In this document: piece by piece, positions 9,839 to 23,303 of the stretch
Layout of the letters: the number at the start of each line of letters is the position of its first letter
Numbering within the stretch: position 1 is the stretch's first letter
Source of the DNA: Pseudomonas asgharzadehiana
Lineage (GTDB): Bacteria > Pseudomonadota > Gammaproteobacteria > Pseudomonadales > Pseudomonadaceae
Length of the DNA stretch: 64,000 bases
Reading direction: 5' to 3'
NCBI RefSeq assembly: GCF_019139815.1
Contig: NZ_CP077079.1
Location: forward strand, 5,022,001-5,086,000
Notes under the pieces: model-generated
Seen by the model: the letters and a program-made list of their open reading frames with translations, nothing else
What the model was told of the DNA's origin: nothing
The model's database searches: none
Program-made: the position numbers and the translations under genes

Positions 9839-9850
9839 ATTGCCCCCGGA

Positions 9851-10057
9851 TCAATAGTGAGGCGGTGGCGCTTCTTCTTCGGACGTTTCGAACTGGCCAC
9901 CCATTTCTTCCTGGCGCTTGAGCAGCGCAGTCATCTGCAGTTGCAGGCGCTCAACCGCGCGTTGCTGGGCGACGAGGATGTCATTGAGGGTCTCGATGGT
10001 GTCGTCCTGAAAGGCCAGGCGGCTTTCCAGGTCGGTAACGCGTGCTTGCAGATCCAT
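9851..10057 (-). CDS. slyX: SlyX family protein
   Basis: A 68-aa predicted coiled-coil protein: [32 protein letters not shown] has the SlyX heptad pattern and the C-terminus ends in the family's PPPHY. Biochemical function is unknown. It begins three bases after the stop of the HIT-family gene, so the two are cotranscribed. Confidence 0.92.
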   Translation of the reverse strand: MDLQARVTDLESRLAFQDDTIETLNDILVAQQRAVERLQLQMTALLKRQEEMGGQFETSEEEAPPPHY

Positions 10058-10060
10058 GAT

Positions 10061-10486
10061 TCAGCTCTGGGTAAATTTGAAATCGGCGGGCAGCAGCTCG
10101 CGCAGACGTGCGCGGATACCCGCCACTTGCTCGTCAGTATAGGGCTGCGCAGGATGCTTGCCCCACACCGGTGCCGGCCAGGCGGCGTCATCGCGCTTGC
10201 GTACGATCACATGCACATGCAGTTGGCTGACCACGTTGCCCAGTGCACCGATATTCATCTTGTCGGCGTCCAGGCCCTGGTTCAGCCATTGCGCCAGGGC
10301 TGTCGTCTCTTGCCACAGAGTTTGTTGATCTTGGACACTCAGCTGAAACACTTCGCTGATACCTTCGATGCGCGGCACCAGGATGAACCAGGGGTAGTTC
10401 GAGTCGTTGGTCAGCAGCAGGCGGCACAACGGGAAATCCCCGATGACCAGTGTGTCTTGTTGCAGGCGTTGATCTAAGGCGAACAC
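10061..10486 (-). CDS. HIT family protein
   Basis: A 141-aa histidine-triad nucleotide-binding protein. The triad reads Q88-L-H90-V-H92-V-I instead of H-x-H-x-H-x-x: the first His is Gln, while the middle His, the usual catalytic nucleophile, is kept. This looks like a distinct HIT subgroup found upstream of slyX in pseudomonads. Substrate unknown, probably a nucleotide or dinucleotide polyphosphate. Confidence 0.85.
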   Translation of the reverse strand: MFALDQRLQQDTLVIGDFPLCRLLLTNDSNYPWFILVPRIEGISEVFQLSVQDQQTLWQETTALAQWLNQGLDADKMNIGALGNVVSQLHVHVIVRKRDDAAWPAPVWGKHPAQPYTDEQVAGIRARLRELLPADFKFTQS

Positions 10487-11229
10487 CGCGGGCCTCCGTT
10501 CGGCAGGTCAGGTTCAGGGCGCCCAGCATACCGTTGAATGCCTCAGGCTTCACGGCGATTGCACACGCACCCGCGCAATCCTGCAAAAAACCTGCACCCT
10601 TTCGATGCAGGCAATTATTTGAGCTACGCTAACTCGGGCCTCCCCGGGATGCACCAAAATGACCCACCCGTGCTTCAAAGGGGCCCGCGAACTACCCACT
10701 TCGTGGGGTGGACCGGTAACGTTTTTACCTGGAACAGCTTTTTTGTACCTGCGAACAGAAGTAACACTAGGGCGTCAAGCCCAAACCAAACGGCTTAAAA
10801 AGCCCGTGTTTATGAGGTTTTTACAGGTCCATCACATTTTTCACGAAAAAATGACATTCGGTTACCGAGTTGGGCGCGCTTGTTGCATTCACCCCGTTAT
10901 CGTCGGCAACGGCACCTGCCGGGAAGCAGGTGTTACGCGATAAAGAACAGTGGCGTTTCAATGCATCTCAGGGAAGGTTTCAAACTTCGAAAGGCGTTTG
11001 AAAACAGCATTGAAGTTGTCAGCCCATTTACAGTCGGGCTGTGAATTTGCGACACGGAGCTAGCAATTTACGACAGCCTCGTAAAGAAGCTGAAAGGAAA
11101 GATGGGTAAGTATCGTCAATAGAGCCGGCGTGATATAACTTTGCGCCGACACAAAAAAGAAAGAGCCGCCCAGATAAAAATACAGGTGGGACGGCAGTAC
11201 TCTTCCTAAAACCAAAGGAGCAAATCACG
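10487..11229. other. Long leader region upstream of the oprD-family gene
   Basis: A 743-bp stretch without a convincing gene; its open frames lack ribosome sites and family similarity. It is more AT-rich than its neighbours. It contains a CACCTGC / GCAGGTG hairpin at about 10911-10929 and several short A and T runs, and ends with AAGGAG nine bases before the oprD-family ATG. OprD porin genes commonly have long regulated upstream regions; I could not name an operator with confidence. Confidence 0.5.
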
Positions 11230-12522
11230 ATGCGCGTGATGAAGTGGAGCATGATCGCCCTGGCTGTTTCAGCAGGCACCTCGCAGTTCGCAATGGCGTC
11301 CGCCCAGGACGATTCCAAGGGCTTTATCGAAGACAGCACCGCCAGCATCCTGACGCGTGCCTTGTACTTCAGCCGTGACCGCCGTAATCACGATGCGGAG
11401 CAAAGCCGTATTGAAGAATCCGGTCTGGGCTTCCACGGCCTCTTCAGCTCGGGCTACACCCAAGGCACCGTCGGTGTTGGTGTCGATGTCATCGGCCTGC
11501 TGGGCGTCAAACTCGACAGCGGCAAAGGGCGCGCAGGTACCGGTCTGTTCCCTGAAGGTTCCGACGGCCGTTCGCAGGACGACTATTCCAAAGCCGGCGC
11601 TGCCGTGAAGTTCCGTATTTCCAACACGGTTCTGAAGGTCGGTGATCAATACACCACCGCTCCAGTATTCGCCTCCGATGACAGCCGTTTGCTGCCGGAA
11701 CTGCCGCAAGGCGTTTCCATCACCAGCAACGAAATCAAAGATCTGAAACTGGAAGCCGGTCACTTCACCTCGATCGTTGCCCAAGACCAGACCTACCGCG
11801 ACAGTATCTCCAGCTCTGAGCCGGGCTCGAGCCGCGGCCTGCGCGACGCCAACTTCGTGGGCGGCGTGTACTCCTGGACCCCAGAGTTCACCACCAGCCT
11901 CTACTACTCGAAAGTGGAAGACTACTGGAAGAAGATCTACGCCAACGTGAACTGGACACACGCGCTTAGCGATGACCAATCCGTGGCTGTCGACTTCAAC
12001 ATCTACGACACCAAGAGCGACGGCGCGGGCCTGGTACGGTCCGACAAAGACAAGACCACCAAGCTCGACAACCGTGCATTCAGCTTGCAAGGCGCGTACA
12101 CCATTGGTGCTCACACCTTCACCCTGGCAGCTCAGAAAGTCAGCGGCGACGGCCAATACGGCTACGGCGTAGACGGCGGCGGCACGATTTTCCTGGCCAA
12201 CTCCATCGCCCGTTCCGACTTCAACGCTGAAGACGAGAAGTCCTACCAAGCTCGTTATGACCTGAACATGGCGACCTTCGGCATTCCAGGCCTGAGCTTC
12301 ATGACTCGTTACGTAACCGGTCGCGGCGCCAACATCGCCACGACTAACAACGGTAAAGAGTGGGAACGCGATATCGAAGCCAAGTACGTGATCCAGAGCG
12401 GTCCGGCCAAGGACCTGAGCCTGCGCGTACGTCAAGCGACCTATCGCTCGTCTGATCAGGTTTACTCGGGTTCTCTCGACGAACTGCGTCTGATCGCGCA
12501 ATACCCGCTGAACATCCTGTAA
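11230..12522 (+). CDS. OprD-family outer-membrane porin
   Basis: A 430-aa porin. Residues 1 to about 25 are a signal peptide ending AMA/SA. The mature chain starts with the OprD-like segment DSKGFIEDSTASILTRALYFSRDRR and continues as alternating beta strands, ending IAQYPLNIL. OprD proteins are 18-strand specific channels for basic amino acids or other small nutrients. Position next to slyX and the HIT gene matches oprD (PA0958) of P. aeruginosa, but OprD paralogues are many, so substrate is not certain. The ribosome site is AAGGAG, 9 bases before the ATG. Confidence 0.93.
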   Translation: MRVMKWSMIALAVSAGTSQFAMASAQDDSKGFIEDSTASILTRALYFSRDRRNHDAEQSRIEESGLGFHGLFSSGYTQGTVGVGVDVIGLLGVKLDSGKGRAGTGLFPEGSDGRSQDDYSKAGAAVKFRISNTVLKVGDQYTTAPVFASDDSRLLPELPQGVSITSNEIKDLKLEAGHFTSIVAQDQTYRDSISSSEPGSSRGLRDANFVGGVYSWTPEFTTSLYYSKVEDYWKKIYANVNWTHALSDDQSVAVDFNIYDTKSDGAGLVRSDKDKTTKLDNRAFSLQGAYTIGAHTFTLAAQKVSGDGQYGYGVDGGGTIFLANSIARSDFNAEDEKSYQARYDLNMATFGIPGLSFMTRYVTGRGANIATTNNGKEWERDIEAKYVIQSGPAKDLSLRVRQATYRSSDQVYSGSLDELRLIAQYPLNIL

Positions 12523-12572
12523 TTGCCCGTTCAATTACAACGATGACTTAAGGCTTCGGCCTTAAACAAAAA

Positions 12573-12606
12573 GCCGCTCCCCTGTTTGCAAGGGAGCGGC
12601 TTTTTT
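12573..12606 (+). terminator. Intrinsic terminator after the oprD-family gene
   Basis: A 9-bp stem GCCGCTCCC / GGGAGCGGC followed by T6, 50 bp beyond the porin stop codon. A smaller AAGGC / GCCTT hairpin precedes it. Confidence 0.88.
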
Positions 12607-12671
12607 ATTGCAGTTTCATGTCGCCCGATAATAACTAGCAAGCTAAGTAACTAATGAGATTAAACCAACAC

Positions 12672-12701
12672 GTTTAACCTGACCTTTCGGCCAAGTTAAA
12701 C
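12672..12701 (-). terminator. GNRA-capped hairpin downstream of mscS
   Basis: On the minus strand a 13-bp stem (GTTTAACTTGGCC with GGTCAGGTTAAAC, two G-U pairs) closes a GAAA tetraloop, starting 13 bp after the mscS stop. The downstream bases contain only short T runs, so it could be a terminator or a 3'-end protecting structure. Confidence 0.5.
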
Positions 12702-12714
12702 ATGACGCTTCCCG

Positions 12715-13557
12715 TTACTTCGGTGCGGCTTCCTGCATTACGCGAATAACCCGCTGCGGAAATGGAATATCAATTCCCGCCGCCTTCAAACGATCACGCG
12801 CCAATTCATTAAGCATGAACACTACGTCCCAATAATCCGGCGTATTGGTCCAGCAGCGCAGGGAAACGGTGATCGAGCTGTCGCCCAGGGTCGAAACCAC
12901 CGCGACCGCGGCAGGATCGGTCAGTACGCGTGGGTCCTTGGCCAGCTCCAGCAGAACTTCGCGGGCTTTCTGCAGGTCCGCCTCGTAGTCCACACCCACG
13001 TCAAACACCACCTTGCGGGTCGGCTGGCGGTTGGTGTTGGTGATAAGGCCGTTGGACAGGCTGCCGTTAGGAATGATCACCGTCTTGTTGTCGCCGGTGC
13101 GCAACACCGTGTGGAAGATCTGGATGCTGTCGACGGTACCCGAGGTGCCCTGGGCTTCGATCCAGTCACCAATGCGGAACGGGCGGAACAACAGAATCAG
13201 CACGCCACCGGCAAAATTCGCCAGGCTGCCTTGCAAGGCCAGGCCAATAGCCAGGGTAGCGGCACCGATGGCGGCAACGAACGAGGTGGTCGCCACGCCG
13301 ATCATCGAGGCCACGTTGACCACCAGCATGACTTTGAGCGCGATGTTCGCCAGGCTGGTGATGAAATGTTGCAGCGCCTGGTCTGCGTTACGCAGGGCCA
13401 GCAGGCGGCCCACTCGGTGGGTCAATACATTGATCAGCCACCAGCCAATGGCCAGGGTGATCATCGCCAGCAATACGCGGCTGCCATATTCCATGATCAT
13501 CGGGATCCACGACTGTGAGGTCTTGATCAAGTGATCCATTTCAGCGTTTAAATCCAT
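12715..13557 (-). CDS. mscS: Small-conductance mechanosensitive channel (MscS)
   Basis: A 280-aa MscS-family channel that opens under hypo-osmotic shock. Three transmembrane helices occupy about residues 15-40, 60-85 and 90-125; TM3 has the glycine/alanine-rich pore pattern (AAIGAATLAIGLALQGSLANFAGGVLIL). The beta domain (FRIGDWIEAQG.SGTVDSIQIF) and cytoplasmic cage follow. Length equals that of E. coli MscS (286). Confidence 0.95.
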   Translation of the reverse strand: MDLNAEMDHLIKTSQSWIPMIMEYGSRVLLAMITLAIGWWLINVLTHRVGRLLALRNADQALQHFITSLANIALKVMLVVNVASMIGVATTSFVAAIGAATLAIGLALQGSLANFAGGVLILLFRPFRIGDWIEAQGTSGTVDSIQIFHTVLRTGDNKTVIIPNGSLSNGLITNTNRQPTRKVVFDVGVDYEADLQKAREVLLELAKDPRVLTDPAAVAVVSTLGDSSITVSLRCWTNTPDYWDVVFMLNELARDRLKAAGIDIPFPQRVIRVMQEAAPK

Positions 13558-13596
13558 GGAGCTTCTCCTGTGTAGCGGATGTGCGGCTTTATTGAC

Positions 13597-13635
13597 TGCC
13601 TAAAAACGCAAATGAGCCCCGTAGGGCTCAAGTGT
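13597..13635 (-). terminator. Probable terminator after yajQ
   Basis: On the minus strand, stem GAGCCC / GGGCTC with a TACG loop is followed by ATTTGCGTTTTTAGG. It lies between yajQ and mscS, which are on the same strand. Confidence 0.6.
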
Positions 13636-13693
13636 AGGCGCGGATTCTGGGGCGTGGGACGTCAAAAACGCGCACAGGTTCCGCAAAGTGCCA

Positions 13694-15222
<1,529 letters not shown>

Positions 15223-15268
15223 ACCACGCGCTACCCTGCCAGCCTGTCTATCACCTGGGAAAACCCTG

Positions 15269-17305
15269 ATGCCGCTGCGCCAGCGTCTTGAAAACTTACC
15301 GGTAGGGCAGAAACTGCTGGCCGCCCTGCTGGTGCTGCTGACCACCGTATTACTGGTGGCCAACCTGACCTTTATCAGCGCCGCCTATTGGATCTCCCAG
15401 GAGAGCATGGCTCCCCAGGCCTTGCAGGCCATCGGTCGGCTGGTCTCCAACCCGGCCCTCGCCGCCGAAGCCCTCGAATCCAGCGCCAAAGCCCAAGCGC
15501 TGCTCAATGAACTGACCAGCTATTCACCCTTGCGCGCTGCCGCCTTGTACGACGGCGAAGGCAACCGCCTGGCGCAGATGCAACACGGTGATCGCTTGAA
15601 TTTGCCCGACAACTATCGGCATATCGAGGCGTGGCGCGTGACCGAGTTTCGCAGCAACCAGGTGATCACCCTGCCCCGCGCCGGCCAGCCTTCAGGGCAT
15701 TTGCTGCTGGTGGCCAGCAGTGAGCTGCCGGTGGCGTTCTATACCGGCACGCTGACGGCCAGCCTGGGCATCCTGATTTTCAGCGTGCTGTTGTGGTTAG
15801 TGATCGCGCGGCAGATCAAACGCCTGATCACCCGGCCGATCCACGAACTGGAAGAACTGTCACGCCAGGTAACCCGCGAAGAAAACTACGCCCTGCGCGC
15901 CGGCCGTGGCAACCACGATGAAATCGGCAGCCTGGCCGAAGCGTTCAACACGATGTTGTCGCGTATCGAAGCCCGCGAGCAACAGCTCAAGCGCGCACGT
16001 GACGACTCCCAGGCCGCCTACGACCAGGCCCAGGGCCTGGCTGAAGAGACCCGCCACACTAACCGCAAGCTGGAGCTGGAAGTCCAGGTTCGCAGCAAAA
16101 TCGAGAAAAAACTCACCGGTTTCCAGAACTACCTCAACAGCATCATCGACTCAATGCCCTCGGCGCTGATCGCCCTGGACGAGCAGCTCTATGTCACCCA
16201 GTGGAACCAGGAAGCCAGCGCGCTTTCCGGTACGCGCCTGGACGAAGCACTGAACCAGCCGATCTATCTCGCCTTCGAACCGCTCAAGCCTTTCCTGGCG
16301 CAAATCAAGGCCACGATCGAGCAACACACGGTAGAACGCATCGAACGTGTGACCTGGATCAAGGATGAAGAGCCCAAGCATTACGCCCTGACGTTCTATC
16401 CACTGATGGGCGGTGCCGGGCGCGGTGTGGTGATCCGCATCGATGACATCACCCAGCGCCTGTCCCTGGAAGAAATGATGGTGCAGTCGGAAAAAATGCT
16501 CTCCGTCGGCGGGCTGGCCGCCGGTATGGCCCACGAAATCAACAACCCGCTGGGGGCGATCCTGCACAACGTACAGAACATCCGCCGCCGTTTGTCCGCC
16601 GACCTGCCCAAGAATCTGGAATACGCCGAACAGACAGGCGTGGAACTGGCGACGATCAACCGCTACCTGGAAGGTCGCGAAGTGCCACAACTGCTCGATG
16701 GCATCCAGCAAGCCGGGGCACGAGCCGCCAAAATCGTCACGCACATGCTCAGTTTCAGCCGGCGCAGCAATCGACAGATGGCGCCTTGCGACTTACCCGC
16801 GCTGATCGATCAAGCCGTTGAAATTGCCGGCAACGACTTCGACCTGGCCATAGGGTTCGACTTCAAGGGCCAGGCGATCATCCGCCAGTTCGACCCGCAG
16901 TTGGGCCCGGTGCCCGGCACCGCCAACGAACTGGAGCAGGTGCTGCTCAACCTGCTGAAAAACGCCGCCCAGGCGATTCACCTGCGTGAAGACGATCGCG
17001 AGCCGGGGCGCATCATCCTGCGCACCCGCCTCAACCCGCCATGGGCAGAGATCCAGGTGGAAGATAACGGCATCGGCATGAGTGAGAATGTGCGCAAGCG
17101 CACCTTCGAGCCATTCTTCACCACCAAGGAAATCGGCCAGGGCACAGGGCTGGGGCTGTCGGTGTCGTATTTCATCATCACCAACAACCACAAAGGCCAA
17201 ATGGAAGTACATTCCACCCTCGGCCAAGGCACCTGTTTTACCTTGCGCATCCCCTTGGCCGGCAGCCAACTGCCACCCTACGAACGCACCCAACTGGAGC
17301 ACTGA
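15269..17305 (+). CDS. Membrane PAS-domain sensor histidine kinase
   Basis: A 678-aa hybrid-free sensor kinase. Transmembrane helices at about residues 15-40 and 160-180 enclose a periplasmic sensor of some 115 residues. HAMP (about 181-235), a coiled coil (235-285), PAS (about 287-400), HisKA with phosphoacceptor His422 (AHEINNPLGA), and HATPase_c with N, G1 (DNGIGM) and G2 (GTGLGLS) boxes follow. No receiver domain and no response regulator gene are adjacent. By position it matches PA4398, reported to affect swarming and biofilm in P. aeruginosa (from memory). The cobalamin adenosyltransferase gene follows after 2 bp. Confidence 0.9.
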   Translation: MPLRQRLENLPVGQKLLAALLVLLTTVLLVANLTFISAAYWISQESMAPQALQAIGRLVSNPALAAEALESSAKAQALLNELTSYSPLRAAALYDGEGNRLAQMQHGDRLNLPDNYRHIEAWRVTEFRSNQVITLPRAGQPSGHLLLVASSELPVAFYTGTLTASLGILIFSVLLWLVIARQIKRLITRPIHELEELSRQVTREENYALRAGRGNHDEIGSLAEAFNTMLSRIEAREQQLKRARDDSQAAYDQAQGLAEETRHTNRKLELEVQVRSKIEKKLTGFQNYLNSIIDSMPSALIALDEQLYVTQWNQEASALSGTRLDEALNQPIYLAFEPLKPFLAQIKATIEQHTVERIERVTWIKDEEPKHYALTFYPLMGGAGRGVVIRIDDITQRLSLEEMMVQSEKMLSVGGLAAGMAHEINNPLGAILHNVQNIRRRLSADLPKNLEYAEQTGVELATINRYLEGREVPQLLDGIQQAGARAAKIVTHMLSFSRRSNRQMAPCDLPALIDQAVEIAGNDFDLAIGFDFKGQAIIRQFDPQLGPVPGTANELEQVLLNLLKNAAQAIHLREDDREPGRIILRTRLNPPWAEIQVEDNGIGMSENVRKRTFEPFFTTKEIGQGTGLGLSVSYFIITNNHKGQMEVHSTLGQGTCFTLRIPLAGSQLPPYERTQLEH

Positions 17306-17307
17306 CC

Positions 17308-17886
17308 ATGGGCTTTCGCCTGTCGAAAATCTACACACGTACCGGCGACAAAGGCGAAACCGGCCTCGGCGACGGCCGCCGGGTGCCCAAGGACCATCCG
17401 CGCGTGGAGGCCATCGGCGAAGTCGATGCGCTGAACAGCCAGCTGGGGTTGTTGCTGGCAGGCCTTGAAGAGCAAAGCGGCAAGCATCCGCAACTGAAGG
17501 ATGTGGTTGAGGTACTGACGCCTTGCCAGCATCGATTGTTCGATCTGGGCGGTGAGCTGGCGATGCCGGTGTACAAGGCGTTGAACGCCGCGGAAGTGGA
17601 TCGGCTGGAAGCGGCGATTGATCGCTGGAATGAAGAGGTCGGGCCACTGGAGAACTTTATCCTGCCCGGTGGCTCGGCGCTGATTGCCCAGGCCCATGTG
17701 TGCCGTAGCCTGGCGCGCAGCGCGGAGCGGCGATGTCAGCACCTGAATGCGGTGGAGCCGTTGGAAGGCGTTGGGTTGGCGTATATCAATCGGTTGTCGG
17801 ACTTGCTGTTTGTGGCGGCGCGGGTGATTGCCAGGCGCCAGGGAGTAGCGGAGGTTTTGTGGCAGGCGGCAGCCAAGCCACACTGA
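17308..17886 (+). CDS. Cob(I)yrinic acid a,c-diamide adenosyltransferase (PduO type)
   Basis: A 192-aa PduO-type ATP:corrinoid adenosyltransferase that makes adenosylcobalamin. Diagnostic segments are KIYTRTGDKGETGLGDGRRV (about residues 7-26), the ATP site, and RSLARSAERR (about 132-141). It starts two bases after the kinase gene, suggesting cotranscription, though no functional link is evident. Confidence 0.92.
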   Translation: MGFRLSKIYTRTGDKGETGLGDGRRVPKDHPRVEAIGEVDALNSQLGLLLAGLEEQSGKHPQLKDVVEVLTPCQHRLFDLGGELAMPVYKALNAAEVDRLEAAIDRWNEEVGPLENFILPGGSALIAQAHVCRSLARSAERRCQHLNAVEPLEGVGLAYINRLSDLLFVAARVIARRQGVAEVLWQAAAKPH

Positions 17887-17918
17887 ACCGCACTCCAAAG
17901 GGTATGCCCCGGTCAAAT

Positions 17919-17950
17919 GTGGGGGCTTGCTCCCGATGAGGCCCGTCAGA
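17919..17950. repeat. Single REP element
   Basis: One TGTGGGGGCTTGCTCCCGATGAGG copy, slightly degenerate, lies between the convergent adenosyltransferase and Nudix-ThiE genes. No inverted partner follows. Confidence 0.7.
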
Positions 17951-17956
17951 ACACCA

Positions 17957-18910
17957 TCACTCCTGCGGCCAGAACGCCCTGATACCTGCCACACCCTGCG
18001 CCCCAGCCTCCCAAGCCTTCTCTCGTTCAGCCGGCCCAACACCACCCAGCAAAAACACCGGCTTGCTGAACCCACGGATCAACTCTATCGCCTGCTCCCA
18101 GCCCAACGGCTGCGCGCCAGGGTGGGTCTGGGTCGGTTGCACCGGCGACAGCGTGACAAAATCCACGTCCATCAATTGCGCCAATGCGAGTTCTTCAGCG
18201 TTGTGGCACGACGCCGCGAGCCAGCGGTCCTTCGGCAACGGTCGGCCTTTGCTCGCGTATTTACGCAGCTGGGCCGAGGTCATGTGCCAGCCGGCCGCAG
18301 GAAAATCCCCCAGCCATTCAAACGGCCCCTTGAGCATCAATTGTGCCTTGCCCGCGCACAGGCCCACCGCATCCACCGCCAGGTCGCGGTATTTGGGGTC
18401 GTAGCCGTTGGGCGCGCGCAGTTGAACCAGCTTGATGCCGCCAGCCACAGCCTTCTGAATCCCACGCAACAGTGTCGGGGTTTCCAGTTCGCCAGGAGTG
18501 ATCAGGTAATCGGCGGGCAAGCGCGCGGCGGCAACGATCGGCGCGTTAGCGGCCGGGAATTCATAGTTGAGCAAATCCCGAGGCGCCACCCACTCCAAGG
18601 GTTGACCCTCGGCGCCATGCGGTTCGCCGGTAAACGCCGAAACTTCCCAGACATCCAGTAATACCTGTTTGTCCGGGTAGTCGTGTTGCACCTTGATCAG
18701 CGGCCGCGCCGTGGTGACCTGGATGCCCAACTCTTCCTGCAACTCGCGGGACAAGGCGGCGGCGACCGATTCATCCGCCTCCACCTTGCCGCCGGGAAAC
18801 TCCCAGAGGCCGCCTTGATGCTGAGTATCGGCGCGGCGCGCCAGCAGGATCCTGCCATCGACACCGCGGATCACCGCTGCTGCTACATGCACTCGTTTCA
18901 CCGCGCTCAT
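17957..18910 (-). CDS. Nudix hydrolase fused to ThiE/TenI-like domain
   Basis: A 317-aa fusion. Residues about 5-130 are a MutT-like Nudix domain with the box GGKVEADESV..RELQEELGI fitting GX5EX7REUXEEXGU. Residues about 140-317 form a TIM-barrel resembling thiamine-phosphate synthase/TenI (VDFVTLSPVQPT, VFLLGGVGP). The Nudix half probably sanitises oxidised nucleotides such as 8-oxo-dGTP. The ThiE half may be non-catalytic. The fusion is widespread in gammaproteobacteria near secA/argJ. Confidence 0.88.
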   Translation of the reverse strand: MSAVKRVHVAAAVIRGVDGRILLARRADTQHQGGLWEFPGGKVEADESVAAALSRELQEELGIQVTTARPLIKVQHDYPDKQVLLDVWEVSAFTGEPHGAEGQPLEWVAPRDLLNYEFPAANAPIVAAARLPADYLITPGELETPTLLRGIQKAVAGGIKLVQLRAPNGYDPKYRDLAVDAVGLCAGKAQLMLKGPFEWLGDFPAAGWHMTSAQLRKYASKGRPLPKDRWLAASCHNAEELALAQLMDVDFVTLSPVQPTQTHPGAQPLGWEQAIELIRGFSKPVFLLGGVGPAEREKAWEAGAQGVAGIRAFWPQE

Positions 18911-18920
18911 CCTCCAGGCT

Positions 18921-20138
18921 TCAGGTACGGTATTCCGCGTTGATCTTCACGTACTCGTGGGACAGGTCGGTGGTCCAGATGGTTTCGCTGCAATCGCCAC
19001 GGCCCAACTCGATACGGATGGTGATTTCTTCCTGCTGCATCACCGCCGAGCCCTGGGCTTCGGTGTAGCTCTCGGCGCGGGCGCCACGGCTGGCGATGCA
19101 CACGTCACCGAGGAACACATCGATCTTGCTCACATCCAGGTCCGGCACACCGGCACGGCCAACAGCGGCGAGGATGCGGCCCCAGTTCGGGTCGGAAGCG
19201 AACAGCGCAGTCTTGATCAGTGGCGAGTGGGCCACGGTGTAGCCGACATCCAGGCATTCCTGGTGATTGCCGCCGCCGTTGACTTCGACCGTGACGAACT
19301 TGGTCGCCCCCTCACCGTCACGCACGATGGCCTGGGCCACGTCCATGCACACTTCGAACACCGCCTGCTTGAGGGCCGCGAACAGCGGGCCGCTGGCCTC
19401 GGTGATTTCCGGCAGGTTGGCCTGGCCGGTGGCGATCAGCATGCAGCAGTCATTGGTCGAAGTATCGCCATCAATGGTGATGCGGTTGAACGACTTGTTG
19501 GCACCGTCCAGGATCAGGCTGTGCAACACATCGCGAGAGACTTTGGCGTCGGTGGCAATGTAGCCGAGCATGGTGGCCATGTTCGGACGGATCATGCCCG
19601 CGCCTTTGCTGATGCCGGTGACGGTGACGGTCTGACCGTCATGCACGAACTGGCGGCTCGCGCCTTTTGGCAGGGTGTCGGTGGTCATGATGCCAGTCGC
19701 GGCGGCGGCCCAGTTATCCACAGACAGGTCATCCAGTGCGGCTTGCAGGGCGCCTTCGATTTTCTCGACCGGCAGCGGTTCGCCGATGACGCCGGTGGAG
19801 TAAGGCAGCACTTGGCTGGCATCCACGCCGGCCAGTTGAGCCAGCTTGGCGCATGTGCGCGCGGCAGCCACCAGGCCAGGCTCGCCGGTACCGGCGTTGG
19901 CATTGCCGGTGTTGGTCAGCAGGTAACGAATGGAGCCTGCAACACGTTGCTTGGCCAGGATCACCGGTGCGGCGCAAAACGCATTGAGGGTGAACACACC
20001 GGCGACGGTCGAGCCTTCGGCACAGCGCATCACCACCACATCCTTGCGCCCCGCACGTTTAATGCCGGCCGAAGCGATACCCAGTTCAAAACCGGCAACC
20101 GGGTGCAATGTGGGCAAAGGACCAAGACCAACAGCCAT
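18921..20138 (-). CDS. argJ: Bifunctional glutamate N-acetyltransferase / amino-acid acetyltransferase
   Basis: ArgJ (405 aa) recycles the acetyl group from N-acetylornithine to glutamate in arginine biosynthesis. The precursor self-cleaves before the catalytic threonine of the PNMATML motif, here Thr189. KGAGMI just before it is also conserved. It lies 123 bp downstream of secA on the same strand and 10 bp before the Nudix-ThiE gene. Confidence 0.97.
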   Translation of the reverse strand: MAVGLGPLPTLHPVAGFELGIASAGIKRAGRKDVVVMRCAEGSTVAGVFTLNAFCAAPVILAKQRVAGSIRYLLTNTGNANAGTGEPGLVAAARTCAKLAQLAGVDASQVLPYSTGVIGEPLPVEKIEGALQAALDDLSVDNWAAAATGIMTTDTLPKGASRQFVHDGQTVTVTGISKGAGMIRPNMATMLGYIATDAKVSRDVLHSLILDGANKSFNRITIDGDTSTNDCCMLIATGQANLPEITEASGPLFAALKQAVFEVCMDVAQAIVRDGEGATKFVTVEVNGGGNHQECLDVGYTVAHSPLIKTALFASDPNWGRILAAVGRAGVPDLDVSKIDVFLGDVCIASRGARAESYTEAQGSAVMQQEEITIRIELGRGDCSETIWTTDLSHEYVKINAEYRT

Positions 20139-20261
20139 GAATGCGCTCCTTAAAATTAGGTGATGTCTGTGCCGCCATGATCGACGGTGAAATTAATGGC
20201 AAAACGCCGCGACGGCAGAGGCCGGTCGCGGCGCGGAGTGTTGCAGCGTCAGGCGAAAATC

Positions 20262-22997
<2,736 letters not shown>

Positions 22998-23303
22998 ATC
23001 GGCAGGTTCTTCCACACATAGGGATGGAGGGCGCACCGTGAGTGGCCCGAGCAGCCCTCACGGCCGCATGCGAACGCGCATTCTACCCGGAATCGTGGGT
23101 GAGGAAAGTGGCGTTGTTCCCCGATGCGGGCACGGCGCTGTGAGAGGGCTTGTTTAAAATAAGGGCTTTTGTCGGAACTTCAACCCATGCCGCGCAGAAG
23201 TCACCTATTGATTTCACGCAAAAAACCGCGTCGACGCTTTGCCTGGAAGGCGTGCAGGCGCTTTCTGCTAAGATGGCCGCTCTGTTACCTAAGGTGTCCA
23301 ATC
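22998..23303. other. Divergent intergenic region, secA / dciA
   Basis: A 306-bp stretch between the divergent secA and DciA-like genes. It should hold both promoters and the secA leader. The open frame of the DciA-like gene runs back to 23169 but without family similarity. I saw no secM-like gene and no clear operator. Confidence 0.5.

Noticed and set aside
10659..10943. A 94-codon frame upstream of the oprD-family gene
   Set aside because: No ribosome site, odd composition, no similarity to a known family; treated as leader sequence.
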